DNA of 64,000 bases from Pectobacterium araliae (GTDB lineage: Bacteria; Pseudomonadota; Gammaproteobacteria; Enterobacterales; Enterobacteriaceae), in assembly GCF_037076465.1 (NCBI RefSeq), contig NZ_AP028908.1, positions 4,030,001 through 4,094,000 of the forward strand, given 5' to 3'. The notes under the pieces are model-generated. The model did not search any database and was not told the origin of the DNA. It saw only the letters and a program-made list of their open reading frames with translations. Shown here one piece after another: positions 30,598-39,480 of the stretch. Each line of letters starts with the position of its first letter. Positions within the stretch are counted from its first letter, which is position 1. The translations under genes were made by a program, and so were the position numbers.

Positions 30598-32037
30598 ATG
30601 ATAAAAATGAAGCTTCCAACTGCGCCTTATTACGACGAGATGCTCTCGTCCGAAGGCAAACAACGTCAACACTACAATTCTTATTGGCAGTGGCTACAGC
30701 AAACCGACCAGCATGCCATCCGACAAAAGAAAGAGCAGGCAGAACTGCTCTTTCACCGCGTCGGTATTACTTTTAACGTTTATGGTGAGGAAGGCGGCAC
30801 CGAACGCCTTATTCCGTTCGATAGCGTACCGCGTATTATTCCCGCTAATGAATGGCAGTTGCTCGATCGCGGCATTCGTCAGCGGGTACAGGCGCTGAAC
30901 GCGTTTCTTTACGACATTTACCACCAGCAGCACATTCTCAACGCGGGCATTATTCCTCGTGAACAGGTGCTGGCGAACGAGCAATATCAGCCCTGTATGC
31001 AGGGAGTAAACCTGCATAACAACATTTATGCCCATATCACGGGGATCGATATGGTGCGCAACAGCGACGGCAATTATTACGTGCTGGAAGACAATTTGCG
31101 TACCCCATCCGGCGTCTCTTACATGCTGGAAAATCGCAAAATGATGATGCGTCTCTACCCGGATCTGTTTGCCAGCCAGCACATCGCGCCCGTAGAACGC
31201 TATCCGAGCTATCTGCTACAAACGTTGCGTGAAAGTACGCAGGTTGACGATCCTACCGTGGTCGTGATGACGCCGGGTCGTTTCAACAGTGCTTACTTCG
31301 AACACAGCTTTCTGGCACAGCAAATGGGCGTCGAGCTGGTAGAAAGTGCAGATTTGTTCGTCAAGTCCGGTGCCGTCTACATGCGCACGACAGAAGGGCC
31401 TTGTCAGGTGGATGTGATTTATCGCCGTGTCGATGATGCCTTCCTCGATCCGCTGGCGTTTCGTGCCGACTCAATGCTTGGCGTACCCGGCCTGCTGTCC
31501 GTCTATCGTGCAGGCGGCGTCGTGTTAGCCAATGCGGTCGGCACTGGCGTTGCCGACGATAAATCCATCTATCCCTACGTGCCGGACATGATCCGTTTCT
31601 ATCTGTCTGAAGAACCGATTCTCAGTAATATTCCCACCTGGCAGTGCCGCGACCCAAAAGCTCTCCGCTATGTTCTCGACCATCTGGACAGCATGGTAGT
31701 GAAGGAAGTCCACGGCGCAGGCGGTTACGGCATGCTGGTCGGCCCGCGCGCGACACGTCAGGAAATCGAGATGTTTCGTCAGCGTTTACTGGCAAACCCG
31801 CATAACTATATTGGTCAGGAAACGCTGGCGCTCTCCACCTGCCCGACGTTTATCGATGATGGCTTAGCGCCTCGTCATATCGACCTTCGCCCTTTCGCGC
31901 TATCCGGCGAGGAAATCCGTCTGATTCCCGGCGGTCTGACGCGTGTTGCCCTTACCGAAGGCTCTCTGGTCGTCAACTCCTCTCAAGGCGGCGGCACCAA
32001 AGATACGTGGGTCATGGAGGGGGATGAATCATGCTAA
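30598..32037 (+). CDS. Circularly permuted type 2 ATP-grasp protein (COG2308)
   Basis: First gene of the Anbu operon. The family (DUF404/DUF407) has a rearranged ATP-grasp fold and is predicted to ligate a carboxylate to an amine using ATP; the substrate is unknown. Signatures: GVNLHNNIYAHITGIDMVR, YYVLEDNLRTPSGVSYMLEN, YRRVDDAFLDPL, VKEVHGAGGYGML and GQETLALSTCPT. The start is uncertain: GTG 30580, ATG 30583, 30592, 30598 and 30607 are in frame; I chose 30598 (479 residues) because GGGGA sits just upstream. The stop overlaps the next gene by 7 bp. Confidence 0.9.
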   Translation: MIKMKLPTAPYYDEMLSSEGKQRQHYNSYWQWLQQTDQHAIRQKKEQAELLFHRVGITFNVYGEEGGTERLIPFDSVPRIIPANEWQLLDRGIRQRVQALNAFLYDIYHQQHILNAGIIPREQVLANEQYQPCMQGVNLHNNIYAHITGIDMVRNSDGNYYVLEDNLRTPSGVSYMLENRKMMMRLYPDLFASQHIAPVERYPSYLLQTLRESTQVDDPTVVVMTPGRFNSAYFEHSFLAQQMGVELVESADLFVKSGAVYMRTTEGPCQVDVIYRRVDDAFLDPLAFRADSMLGVPGLLSVYRAGGVVLANAVGTGVADDKSIYPYVPDMIRFYLSEEPILSNIPTWQCRDPKALRYVLDHLDSMVVKEVHGAGGYGMLVGPRATRQEIEMFRQRLLANPHNYIGQETLALSTCPTFIDDGLAPRHIDLRPFALSGEEIRLIPGGLTRVALTEGSLVVNSSQGGGTKDTWVMEGDESC

Positions 32038-32960
32038 GCCGTACCGCAAGTGAACTGTATTGGATGGCTCGCTATCTGGAGCGGGCAGAAGGCCTCGCCC
32101 GCGTGCTGGATGTGACCTACAAACTCTCGATGATGCCGAGCCATAGTCAACAGCAACACGATCTGGCATTGCCGCTGAATCTGACGATGACGCATGAATT
32201 ATTTCAGCAGCGCTACGCCCAATTTTCCATGAACAACCTGCTGAATTTCTTCGCATTGGACAACCAGAACCCCAGCAGTATCTACAACTGTATCGAAATG
32301 GCCTGGAATAACGCGCACGCCGTGCGTGGCAGCCTCTCTTCCGAGGTCTGGGAATGCATCAACACCACCCGCATCGACATTCGCAATCTACGGCATCAGG
32401 GCGTGGACACCATCGGTATTGATGCATTTTTTGACTGGGTAAAAGAGCGTTCTCACCTGTTTCGCGGCGCGATGTTCGGCACCCTGCTGCGTAATGATGC
32501 CCAGTGTTTTATCCGTCTTGGTACGCTGATTGAGCGCGCCTATGCCACCGCACAGTTACTGAATATCAAACATCAGCAACTCCATAACGACCCCGATCCG
32601 GTGCGTGAGTATTATCGTCTGGATACCCTGCTGCGGGCAGTGAGCGCACGCGAGGCTTACCACAGCATCTATCGCCAGCCGATCAGCCTGGAAACAGTGA
32701 CCGAACTGCTCGTCTTGCGCGAGGACATACCGCGTTCTTTGCACGCCTGCGTCAGCGATCTGGTACAGCAGTTAGAAGCCATCGGTAGCCAGCGAGCCAG
32801 AGTGCCCCACCGGCTTGCCCACCTACTGCACGTTGAGCTGCGTTTCAGCACGCTGGATGACATTCTGGCGCAGGATCTCCCCACCTATCTCAACCACTTT
32901 ATCGGCAAAATTAACGAATTGGCTGACAGCATCCGTCACACCTATCTGGAGGCGTTATGA
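32031..32960 (+). CDS. Alpha-E domain protein (COG2307)
   Basis: A 309-residue all-helical protein of the DUF403/alpha-E family, almost always next to the permuted ATP-grasp gene. The N-terminal signature is LSRTASELYWMARYLERAE, followed by regular amphipathic helices; LRHQGVDTIGIDAFFDWVKER and MFGTLLRNDAQCFIRLG are further conserved parts. No catalytic motif is evident; it may act as a scaffold or present a substrate to the ligase. It overlaps the preceding gene by 7 bp and the next by the 4-bp ATGA, so translation is coupled. Confidence 0.92.
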   Translation: MLSRTASELYWMARYLERAEGLARVLDVTYKLSMMPSHSQQQHDLALPLNLTMTHELFQQRYAQFSMNNLLNFFALDNQNPSSIYNCIEMAWNNAHAVRGSLSSEVWECINTTRIDIRNLRHQGVDTIGIDAFFDWVKERSHLFRGAMFGTLLRNDAQCFIRLGTLIERAYATAQLLNIKHQQLHNDPDPVREYYRLDTLLRAVSAREAYHSIYRQPISLETVTELLVLREDIPRSLHACVSDLVQQLEAIGSQRARVPHRLAHLLHVELRFSTLDDILAQDLPTYLNHFIGKINELADSIRHTYLEAL

Positions 32961-33778
32961 AACTGACCATCAATCACCTTACGCACTACCGCTATGATGA
33001 AGAAGTGAAATTCAGCACCCAGTACCTGCGCTTGACGCCGCAAGATTCCGTGCACCAAAGAATACATGAATGGAAACTGACCCTGCCTGTTCCCGCCGTT
33101 CAAACCACCGATGCGTATGGTAATGTGTTACATGTGCTAACGCTCGACCACCCGCACCATGACATTACGATTCATGCAGAAGGCATTGTCGATATCATCG
33201 ACAGCGACGAAGGAGAAAAACCAGCCGTACAGGACGCTCTGTCGCCGCTGGTTTTTTTACGTATGACGCCGCTCACCGAAGCCGACGGCAATATTCGGGC
33301 GTTTGCCCAGCGCTATTATCAGCAAGATGCGCCGGAAGAGAGCCTGAATACGCTGATGGCGGAATTGCTGTTGAAAATGCCGTATACTCCCGGCGCAACG
33401 CAGGTTCAGGATAGCGCCGCTGCCGCGTTTGCCATGCAAAAAGGCGTGTGTCAGGATCACACCCATGTCTTTCTGGCATGCTGCCGCAGCCTGGCTATCC
33501 CGGCGCGCTATGTCAGCGGCTACGTCTACAGCAAGGACACCAAGCATGTTGCGATGCATGCCTGGGCGGAAGTCTGGCTGAACGGAAAGTGGCAAGGATT
33601 CGACATTACCAATAGCTCCCGCCAGCTCTACCAGCATCTGTGGCTGGCCGTAGGGATGGATTATATGGATGCCTGCCCGGTACGCGGTACGCGACTGGGA
33701 GGTGGATGCGAAGAGATGTTTTCAGAGGCTGAAGTCCGTTTGTTTGCACGGCAACAGCAGGTACAGCAGCAACAGTAA
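32957..33778 (+). CDS. Transglutaminase-like cysteine protein (COG1305)
   Basis: A 273-residue protein with an N-terminal beta domain (LTINHLTHYRYDEEVKFS) and a papain-like transglutaminase core. The catalytic triad is visible: Cys in GVCQDHTHVFLACCR, His in HAWAEVWL and Asp in GFDITN. Members of this subfamily cluster with ATP-grasp/alpha-E genes and may cut or form isopeptide or peptide bonds in the product of the ligase. It is cytoplasmic by lack of a signal peptide. Followed by anbu after a 23-bp gap. Confidence 0.92.
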   Translation: MKLTINHLTHYRYDEEVKFSTQYLRLTPQDSVHQRIHEWKLTLPVPAVQTTDAYGNVLHVLTLDHPHHDITIHAEGIVDIIDSDEGEKPAVQDALSPLVFLRMTPLTEADGNIRAFAQRYYQQDAPEESLNTLMAELLLKMPYTPGATQVQDSAAAAFAMQKGVCQDHTHVFLACCRSLAIPARYVSGYVYSKDTKHVAMHAWAEVWLNGKWQGFDITNSSRQLYQHLWLAVGMDYMDACPVRGTRLGGGCEEMFSEAEVRLFARQQQVQQQQ

Positions 33779-33801
33779 AATTGTTAATAAAAAGGTACTT
33801 T

Positions 33802-34539
33802 ATGACGTACTGTGTCGCCATGTGTCTGTCTGACGGCCTGGTTTTTGCTTCTGACTCCCGCACCAATGCAGGCGTTGATCACATCGCAACGTTCAAAAAG
33901 TTGCATGTCTTTCAACACGAAGCAGAACGGGTATTCGTTATCCAATGCGCGGGAAATCTGGCAACCACGCAAAGCATCATCAGCCTGCTCAGCGCCCGAA
34001 TCAATACGCAACACACGCCGAACCTGATGCAGATGGGATCGATGTATGATGCCGCGATGCTGCTTGGGGAAACGGTGCGAGAAGTCATTCACCGCGATAG
34101 CAGTGCGCAGCAGAACGGCAGCAACACCAATTTTGGCTGTAATCTGCTGCTGGGTGGACAAATCGGCGGCGACACCCATCGGCTATTTCATATTTACCCA
34201 GAAGGCAACTTCATCGAGTCCACGCCGGATACCCCCTACTTCCAAATCGGCGAAAGCAAATACGGTAAACCGATTATCGATCGGGTATTGACCATGGATA
34301 CCTCGCTGGAGCAAGCCATGTGCTGTGCGCTGATTTCCATCGATTCTACTTTGCGCAGTAACCTATCTGTCGGCCTGCCATTGGATGTCATGATTTACCG
34401 TAGCGGTAGTTTTGACAGCAGCGAACAGCAACGCATCACTGAAAATAACGCCTATTTTTCCGCTATCCGTAAAGCATGGTCTGAAGGGCTGCTGAACACC
34501 TTCCGCCAACTACCCCCTTTCCCTGACATTCAACAGTAA
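33802..34539 (+). CDS. anbu: Anbu proteasome-type peptidase (ancestral beta subunit)
   Basis: A 245-residue Ntn-hydrolase related to HslV and proteasome beta subunits (COG3484). I chose the ATG at 33802 because the nucleophile must be the residue after Met: MTYCVAMCLSDGLVFASDS puts Thr at position 2, exposed after Met removal. The frame start at 33781 would bury it. The SDSRTNAGVD segment and downstream Lys (FKKLHVF) fit the proteasome-like active site. Known Anbu proteins form open helical or split-ring assemblies and are of uncertain function. Last gene of the operon, ending before a strong terminator. Confidence 0.93.
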   Translation: MTYCVAMCLSDGLVFASDSRTNAGVDHIATFKKLHVFQHEAERVFVIQCAGNLATTQSIISLLSARINTQHTPNLMQMGSMYDAAMLLGETVREVIHRDSSAQQNGSNTNFGCNLLLGGQIGGDTHRLFHIYPEGNFIESTPDTPYFQIGESKYGKPIIDRVLTMDTSLEQAMCCALISIDSTLRSNLSVGLPLDVMIYRSGSFDSSEQQRITENNAYFSAIRKAWSEGLLNTFRQLPPFPDIQQ

Positions 34540-34551
34540 TACGCCCTCATT

Positions 34552-34597
34552 GGCATTCAGTAGCCGTAACCACGACGGGCTACCGAATGCCGAAAAA
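34552..34597 (+). terminator. Terminator of the Anbu operon
   Basis: Long interrupted stem GGCATTC-A-GTAGCC / GGGCTAC-C-GAATGCC (34552-34591) followed by GAAAAAT, 12 bp after anbu. The T run is poor, but the stem is very stable. Confidence 0.7.
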
Positions 34598-34830
34598 TAG
34601 CCTCTGCTATTTCTAACGCCAGTCACTTAAGCCCGTTTCCTCCACCTATCTCGATACTAAACGCTCGGCATTAGTCTGCCATTTCAGATTTTTCTGTCTT
34701 TTCACCCTCACTGACAATAAAAACGCCTCAATCACGTCACCAGACCACGTACCGCAAGCCGTCACAAACCTTGCGTCCGAAATGGTGAAATTTCGGTCAA
34801 GGTCGATTTATCTACTAGGTAAGAATTTCT

Positions 34831-34844
34831 TTGCTCTACATCAA
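34831..34844 (+). promoter_or_regulatory. Putative FNR site upstream of nrdD
   Basis: TTGCT-CTAC-ATCAA matches the FNR consensus TTGAT-N4-ATCAA at nine of ten half-site bases. It lies about 170 bp before nrdD. Oxygen-limited activation of the anaerobic reductase is expected. Confidence 0.6.
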
Positions 34845-34880
34845 TTTTGCTGCGATAAAAGCGCAAACCCTCCTACGCAA

Positions 34881-34928
34881 TTTCAATATATAGTGCCTAT
34901 CCTATAAACACGACCTACATATAGTGTT
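34881..34928 (+). promoter_or_regulatory. Paired NrdR boxes upstream of nrdD
   Basis: TTTCAATATATAGTGC (34881-34896) and ACCTACATATAGTGTT (34913-34928), both close to the NrdR consensus with a central ATATAG core. They are 32 bp apart centre to centre, about three helical turns, the normal spacing for NrdR repression by dATP-loaded tetramers. Confidence 0.8.
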
Positions 34929-35012
34929 TATCCACAGTGTCATCCACAGCCCTCTGTAACCCTTGTCGGTTAGGGCTTTCGCCTGTGGATAACCTTTCTA
35001 GAGGAAGAAAAC

Positions 35013-37151
35013 GTGAAACCAGTAGTGATTAAACGGGACGGTTGCCAGGTGCCTTTTGATGAAGTACGTATCAAAGAGGCGGTCGAGCGCGCGGCACAGG
35101 CAGCCGGTGTCAATGATGCAGACTATTGTGCAACTGTGGCCTGTGCGGTCGCTCAACAAATGCTGGATAAATCGCGCGTAGATATCCGCGATATTCAGGA
35201 CGCGGTCGAAAACCTGCTGATGTCTGGCAAGTATAAGCAGCTGGCGCGTACCTACATCGAATACCGCCATGACCGCGATATTGCGCGTGAACGCCACGGT
35301 CGCCTCAATCAGGAAATTCGTGGTCTGGTCGAGCAGAGCAACATGGCGCTGCTGAACGAAAATGCCAACAAAGACAGTAAAGTGATCCCCACCCAGCGCG
35401 ATCTGCTGGCAGGGATTGTCGCCAAACACTACGCCAAACAGTACATCCTGCCGCGTGATGTGGTATTGGCGCACGAACGCGGTGAGATTCACTATCACGA
35501 CCTCGACTACTCGCCGTTTTTCCCGATGTTCAACTGCATGCTGATCGACCTGAACGGCATGCTGACCAACGGCTTCAAAATGGGCAATGCGGAAATTGAA
35601 CCGCCGAAGTCGATCTCAACCGCGACCGCCGTCACCGCGCAGATTATCGCGCAGGTCGCCAGCCACATTTATGGCGGCACCACGATTAACCGTATTGATG
35701 AAATTCTGGCACCGTTCGTCACCGCCAGCCATGCGAAACACAAAGCCGTGGCGGAAGAGTGGAAGATCCCAGATGCAGAAAACTATGCCCTGACCCGCAC
35801 TGAAAAAGAGTGCTACGACGCCTTTCAGTCACTGGAATATGAAGTCAACACGCTGCACACCGCTAACGGCCAGACGCCGTTCGTCACTTTTGGCTTTGGG
35901 CTTGGCACCTGCTGGGAATCGCGTTTGATTCAGGAATCCATCCTGCGTAACCGCATTGCCGGGCTGGGTAAAAACCATAAAACCGCAGTATTCCCAAAAC
36001 TGGTCTTCGCCATCCGTGACGGTCTGAACCATAAGGCAGGCGATGCCAATTACGATATCAAGCAGCTCGCGCTAGAGTGCGCCAGCAAACGCATGTATCC
36101 AGATATCCTGAACTACGATCAGGTCGTGAACGTCACGGGTTCGTTCAAAACGCCAATGGGCTGCCGCAGTTTCCTCGGCGTTTATGAAGAAAACGGCCAG
36201 CAGATTCACGACGGGCGTAATAATCTGGGTGTCATCAGCTTGAACCTGCCGCGTATTGCGCTGGAAGCCGAAGGCAATGAAGATCGCTTCTGGACGCTGC
36301 TGGATCAACGTCTGACGTTGGCGAAGAAAGCACTGATGACGCGTATTGCGCGATTGGAAAACGTAAAAGCTCGCGTCGCACCAATCTTATATATGGAAGG
36401 TGCCTGCGGCGTGCGCTTAAAAGCGGACGACAATATCGCAGACATCTTCAAAAACGGACGCGCCTCGATTTCGCTGGGCTATATCGGCCTGCATGAAACG
36501 ATTAATGCGCTTTTCGGTAGCCAGACACACGTGTTTGATGATGAAGCGCTGCGTGCCAAAGCCGTGGCTGTCATTGCCCGCCTGAAAGCCGCCACCGAGC
36601 AGTGGAAAGACGAAACAGGTTACGGCTTCAGCCTGTACAGCACACCAAGCGAGAACCTGTGCGATCGCTTCTGCCGTCTGGATACCGCCGAATTTGGCGT
36701 CGTACCAGGCGTGACGGACAAAGGCTATTACACCAACAGCTTCCATCTCGATGTGGAGAAGAAGGTGAACCCTTACCAGAAAATCGACTTTGAGTTGCCC
36801 TATCCGCCGCTGGCTAACGGTGGGTTCATTTGCTACGGCGAATATCCGAACCTGCAACACAACCTCAAAGCGCTGGAAGACGTGTGGGATTACAGCTACA
36901 CGCGCGTGCCTTATTACGGCACCAACACGCCGATCGATGAATGCTATGAATGTGGCTTCACGGGTGAATTCGAGTGTACCAGCAAAGGCTTCACCTGCCC
37001 GAAATGTGGTAACCACGATTCGGCGCGCGTTTCCGTGACGCGCCGTGTGTGCGGCTACCTCGGTAGCCCGGATGCACGCCCGTTCAACGCCGGTAAGCAG
37101 GAAGAAGTTAAACGCCGGATTAAGCATCTGGGCAACGGTCAACTGGGGTGA
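35013..37151 (+). CDS. nrdD: Anaerobic (class III) ribonucleoside-triphosphate reductase
   Basis: Glycyl-radical enzyme that makes deoxynucleotides without oxygen. 712 residues, same length as E. coli NrdD. An N-terminal ATP-cone regulatory domain (VVIKRDGCQVPFDEVRIKEAV) precedes the barrel; the radical glycine is residue 681 in RVCGYLG. The C-terminal zinc site has CYEC and CPKC pairs. It starts with GTG at 35013 behind GAGGAAG. Its partner activase nrdG follows. FNR and NrdR sites lie upstream. Confidence 0.98.
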   Translation: MKPVVIKRDGCQVPFDEVRIKEAVERAAQAAGVNDADYCATVACAVAQQMLDKSRVDIRDIQDAVENLLMSGKYKQLARTYIEYRHDRDIARERHGRLNQEIRGLVEQSNMALLNENANKDSKVIPTQRDLLAGIVAKHYAKQYILPRDVVLAHERGEIHYHDLDYSPFFPMFNCMLIDLNGMLTNGFKMGNAEIEPPKSISTATAVTAQIIAQVASHIYGGTTINRIDEILAPFVTASHAKHKAVAEEWKIPDAENYALTRTEKECYDAFQSLEYEVNTLHTANGQTPFVTFGFGLGTCWESRLIQESILRNRIAGLGKNHKTAVFPKLVFAIRDGLNHKAGDANYDIKQLALECASKRMYPDILNYDQVVNVTGSFKTPMGCRSFLGVYEENGQQIHDGRNNLGVISLNLPRIALEAEGNEDRFWTLLDQRLTLAKKALMTRIARLENVKARVAPILYMEGACGVRLKADDNIADIFKNGRASISLGYIGLHETINALFGSQTHVFDDEALRAKAVAVIARLKAATEQWKDETGYGFSLYSTPSENLCDRFCRLDTAEFGVVPGVTDKGYYTNSFHLDVEKKVNPYQKIDFELPYPPLANGGFICYGEYPNLQHNLKALEDVWDYSYTRVPYYGTNTPIDECYECGFTGEFECTSKGFTCPKCGNHDSARVSVTRRVCGYLGSPDARPFNAGKQEEVKRRIKHLGNGQLG

Positions 37152-37232
37152 TCCCTTCTGGGCCGCAGCAATGCGGCCCACCTTTCGCGGCACCGTCAAC
37201 ACGCGCCCGCTTCATAACATGGGCTCTATCGT

Positions 37233-37697
37233 ATGAATTACCACCAATATTATCCCGTCGATGTGGTCAACGGCCCCGGCACCCGCTGCACGCTATTTGT
37301 CGCGGGTTGCGTACATGAATGCGTGGGGTGCTACAACAAAAGTACCTGGCGCCTCAACTCCGGCCAGCCGTTTACGCAGGAACAGGAAGATCGGATCATC
37401 GCCGATCTTCAGGATACCGCGATCCCACGGCAGGGCATTTCGCTGTCTGGCGGCGATCCGCTTCACCCACAGAATGTGCCTGATATTCTGCGGCTGGTCG
37501 AACGGATACGCGCTGAATGCCCAGGCAAAGATATCTGGGTTTGGACGGGCTACGTGCTGGCGGAACTCACGCCGGAACAACAGCGGGTGGTCGATCTCAT
37601 CAACGTGCTAGTCGATGGAAAATTTGTGCAAGATCTGAAAGATCCCGCACTGATTTGGCACGGTAGCAGCAATCAGGTTGTTCACCGCCTGCGCTGA
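37233..37697 (+). CDS. nrdG: Anaerobic ribonucleotide reductase activating protein
   Basis: Radical-SAM activase that installs the glycyl radical on NrdD. 154 residues as in E. coli. The iron-sulfur motif is C-x3-C-x2-C in CVHECVGCYNKSTW, with the SAM-binding GGDPL shortly after. It follows nrdD by 81 bp in the same direction and ends 11 bp from the convergent yraR. Confidence 0.97.
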   Translation: MNYHQYYPVDVVNGPGTRCTLFVAGCVHECVGCYNKSTWRLNSGQPFTQEQEDRIIADLQDTAIPRQGISLSGGDPLHPQNVPDILRLVERIRAECPGKDIWVWTGYVLAELTPEQQRVVDLINVLVDGKFVQDLKDPALIWHGSSNQVVHRLR

Positions 37698-37708
37698 TCG
37701 ATAAGCGG

Positions 37709-38362
37709 CTACTGAAGCGGTTGCCACTTACCCAACGAACGTAATTGATCGGATTCCAGTACCGTCACCCGCGCTTTTGGCTCCGGTGAGAACGCCTGAT
37801 TCAGCAACGCCTGCGCCACGGTTTTTCCCTTAATCGCTCGCCATTTTGCCGGGAACAGGCGGAACAGCGGCGCGGCAAGGCTCTCTAATGTGCGACTGTC
37901 CTCTCTTTCCCCCAGCAGCATCGACGGCTGTGCCAATGTCAGATGCTGCCAGCCTTGCTGACGCAGCGATTTTTCCGTTTCCCCCTTCACCCGCGAGTAG
38001 AAGAAAGGCGACGTTGCATTCGCACTCAGCGAGCTGACCACCAACAGGTGCGTCGCGCCTAGCGCTAACGCCACTTTTGATCCTTCCACCACCAGCGTGT
38101 AATCCACATAGCGGAACGCCTGCTTACTGCCTGCTGTCTTGAGCGTCGATCCCAGACAGCAAAATGCGATATCGACAGGATCGGTCAACTGCGCCAGCGC
38201 GGCAGACAGATCGGGATCGTGCGGGTTGACCACTTTCTTCGACTGCGCCAACGGCTTACGGGTCGGCGCATAGATCGTCTCTACTCGGTTATTGGCTTTC
38301 AGCAATGCTAACAGTTCGTGTCCCACTAACCCCGTTGCACCTAATAACAGTACCCGGCTCAT
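37709..38362 (-). CDS. yraR: NAD(P)-binding Rossmann protein YraR
   Basis: A 217-residue SDR-like protein. The N-terminal nucleotide-binding motif is GATGLVG in VLLLGATGLVGHELL; the segment FFYSRVKGETE has the Y-x3-K arrangement of short-chain dehydrogenases. It is similar to E. coli YraR and to the HTATIP2-like group; its substrate is unknown. In E. coli yraR also lies near yhbP, which is upstream here. Confidence 0.88.
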   Translation of the reverse strand: MSRVLLLGATGLVGHELLALLKANNRVETIYAPTRKPLAQSKKVVNPHDPDLSAALAQLTDPVDIAFCCLGSTLKTAGSKQAFRYVDYTLVVEGSKVALALGATHLLVVSSLSANATSPFFYSRVKGETEKSLRQQGWQHLTLAQPSMLLGEREDSRTLESLAAPLFRLFPAKWRAIKGKTVAQALLNQAFSPEPKARVTVLESDQLRSLGKWQPLQ

Positions 38363-38387
38363 CCGTTTCCCCCTTGTTTTGCGTCTT

Positions 38388-38894
<507 letters not shown>

Positions 38895-39341
38895 TCAATC
38901 GATTTTCTGAACAAACGTATCCTGCCCAGCCAACCGTTGCCCTTGCGCAGAGTGCGGCAGCATAGTTTGTAAGGGGCGGCCGGTGTGTTTATCCAATAGC
39001 CGGGAGTGAGGCTCCCCTTCAGCGAACAGCTGCTGTTCACCCCACTGGCGTAGCGCCACAACGAGCGGGAATAGCTGCTCACCTTTTGGTGTCAGAACAT
39101 ATTCCTGATAGGCCGAATTTTCGGAAACGGGCTGAACGGACAAAATGCCCTCGTCAACCAAGGTGCGCAGACGGTCGGTAAGAATATTTTTGGCAACGCC
39201 CAAACTGCGCTGAAAATCGCTGAAACGGCGGCGATTATCGAAAGCATCACGGATAATTAGCAATGTCCAACGATCGCCAACCACATCCAGCGCGCGCGCA
39301 ACAGGGCACACATCCTCTTTTAGACTTTTGCGCTTCACCAT
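38895..39341 (-). CDS. HxlR-family transcription regulator
   Basis: A 148-residue winged-helix regulator. It carries the family signature CPVARALDVVGDRWTLLIIRDAF with one cysteine that could sense redox or aldehyde stress, then the recognition helix in FQRSLGVAKNILTDRLRTL and a wing (SENSAYQEYVLTPKG). Divergent from an MFS transporter gene across 139 bp that contains twin palindromes, so it probably controls that transporter and itself. Confidence 0.92.
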   Translation of the reverse strand: MVKRKSLKEDVCPVARALDVVGDRWTLLIIRDAFDNRRRFSDFQRSLGVAKNILTDRLRTLVDEGILSVQPVSENSAYQEYVLTPKGEQLFPLVVALRQWGEQQLFAEGEPHSRLLDKHTGRPLQTMLPHSAQGQRLAGQDTFVQKID

Positions 39342-39415
39342 ACCTATTTCCTCCCCTTTTTCCTGTTCATCCTATCTGCCTTATCCCCACGCTGAAAAAC
39401 CGATCCCACATATTT

Positions 39416-39471
39416 TGGTTGCATAATAAAACCATATAACCCATGCTTAAAATGGTTTTATTTTGAAACCA
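39416..39471. promoter_or_regulatory. Twin 19-bp palindromes, likely HxlR operators
   Basis: Two matching palindromes TGGTT-N9-AACCA: TGGTTGCATAATAAAACCA (39416-39434) and TGGTTTTATTTTGAAACCA (39453-39471), 37 bp apart. They lie between the divergent regulator and transporter genes. The second covers the upstream TTG start candidate of the transporter, arguing for a later start. Confidence 0.7.
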
Positions 39472-39480
39472 CATAGAATA

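Noticed and set aside
36417..37202. Minus-strand frame of 261 codons inside nrdD
   Set aside because: Shadow of nrdD; no motifs and no start signal.
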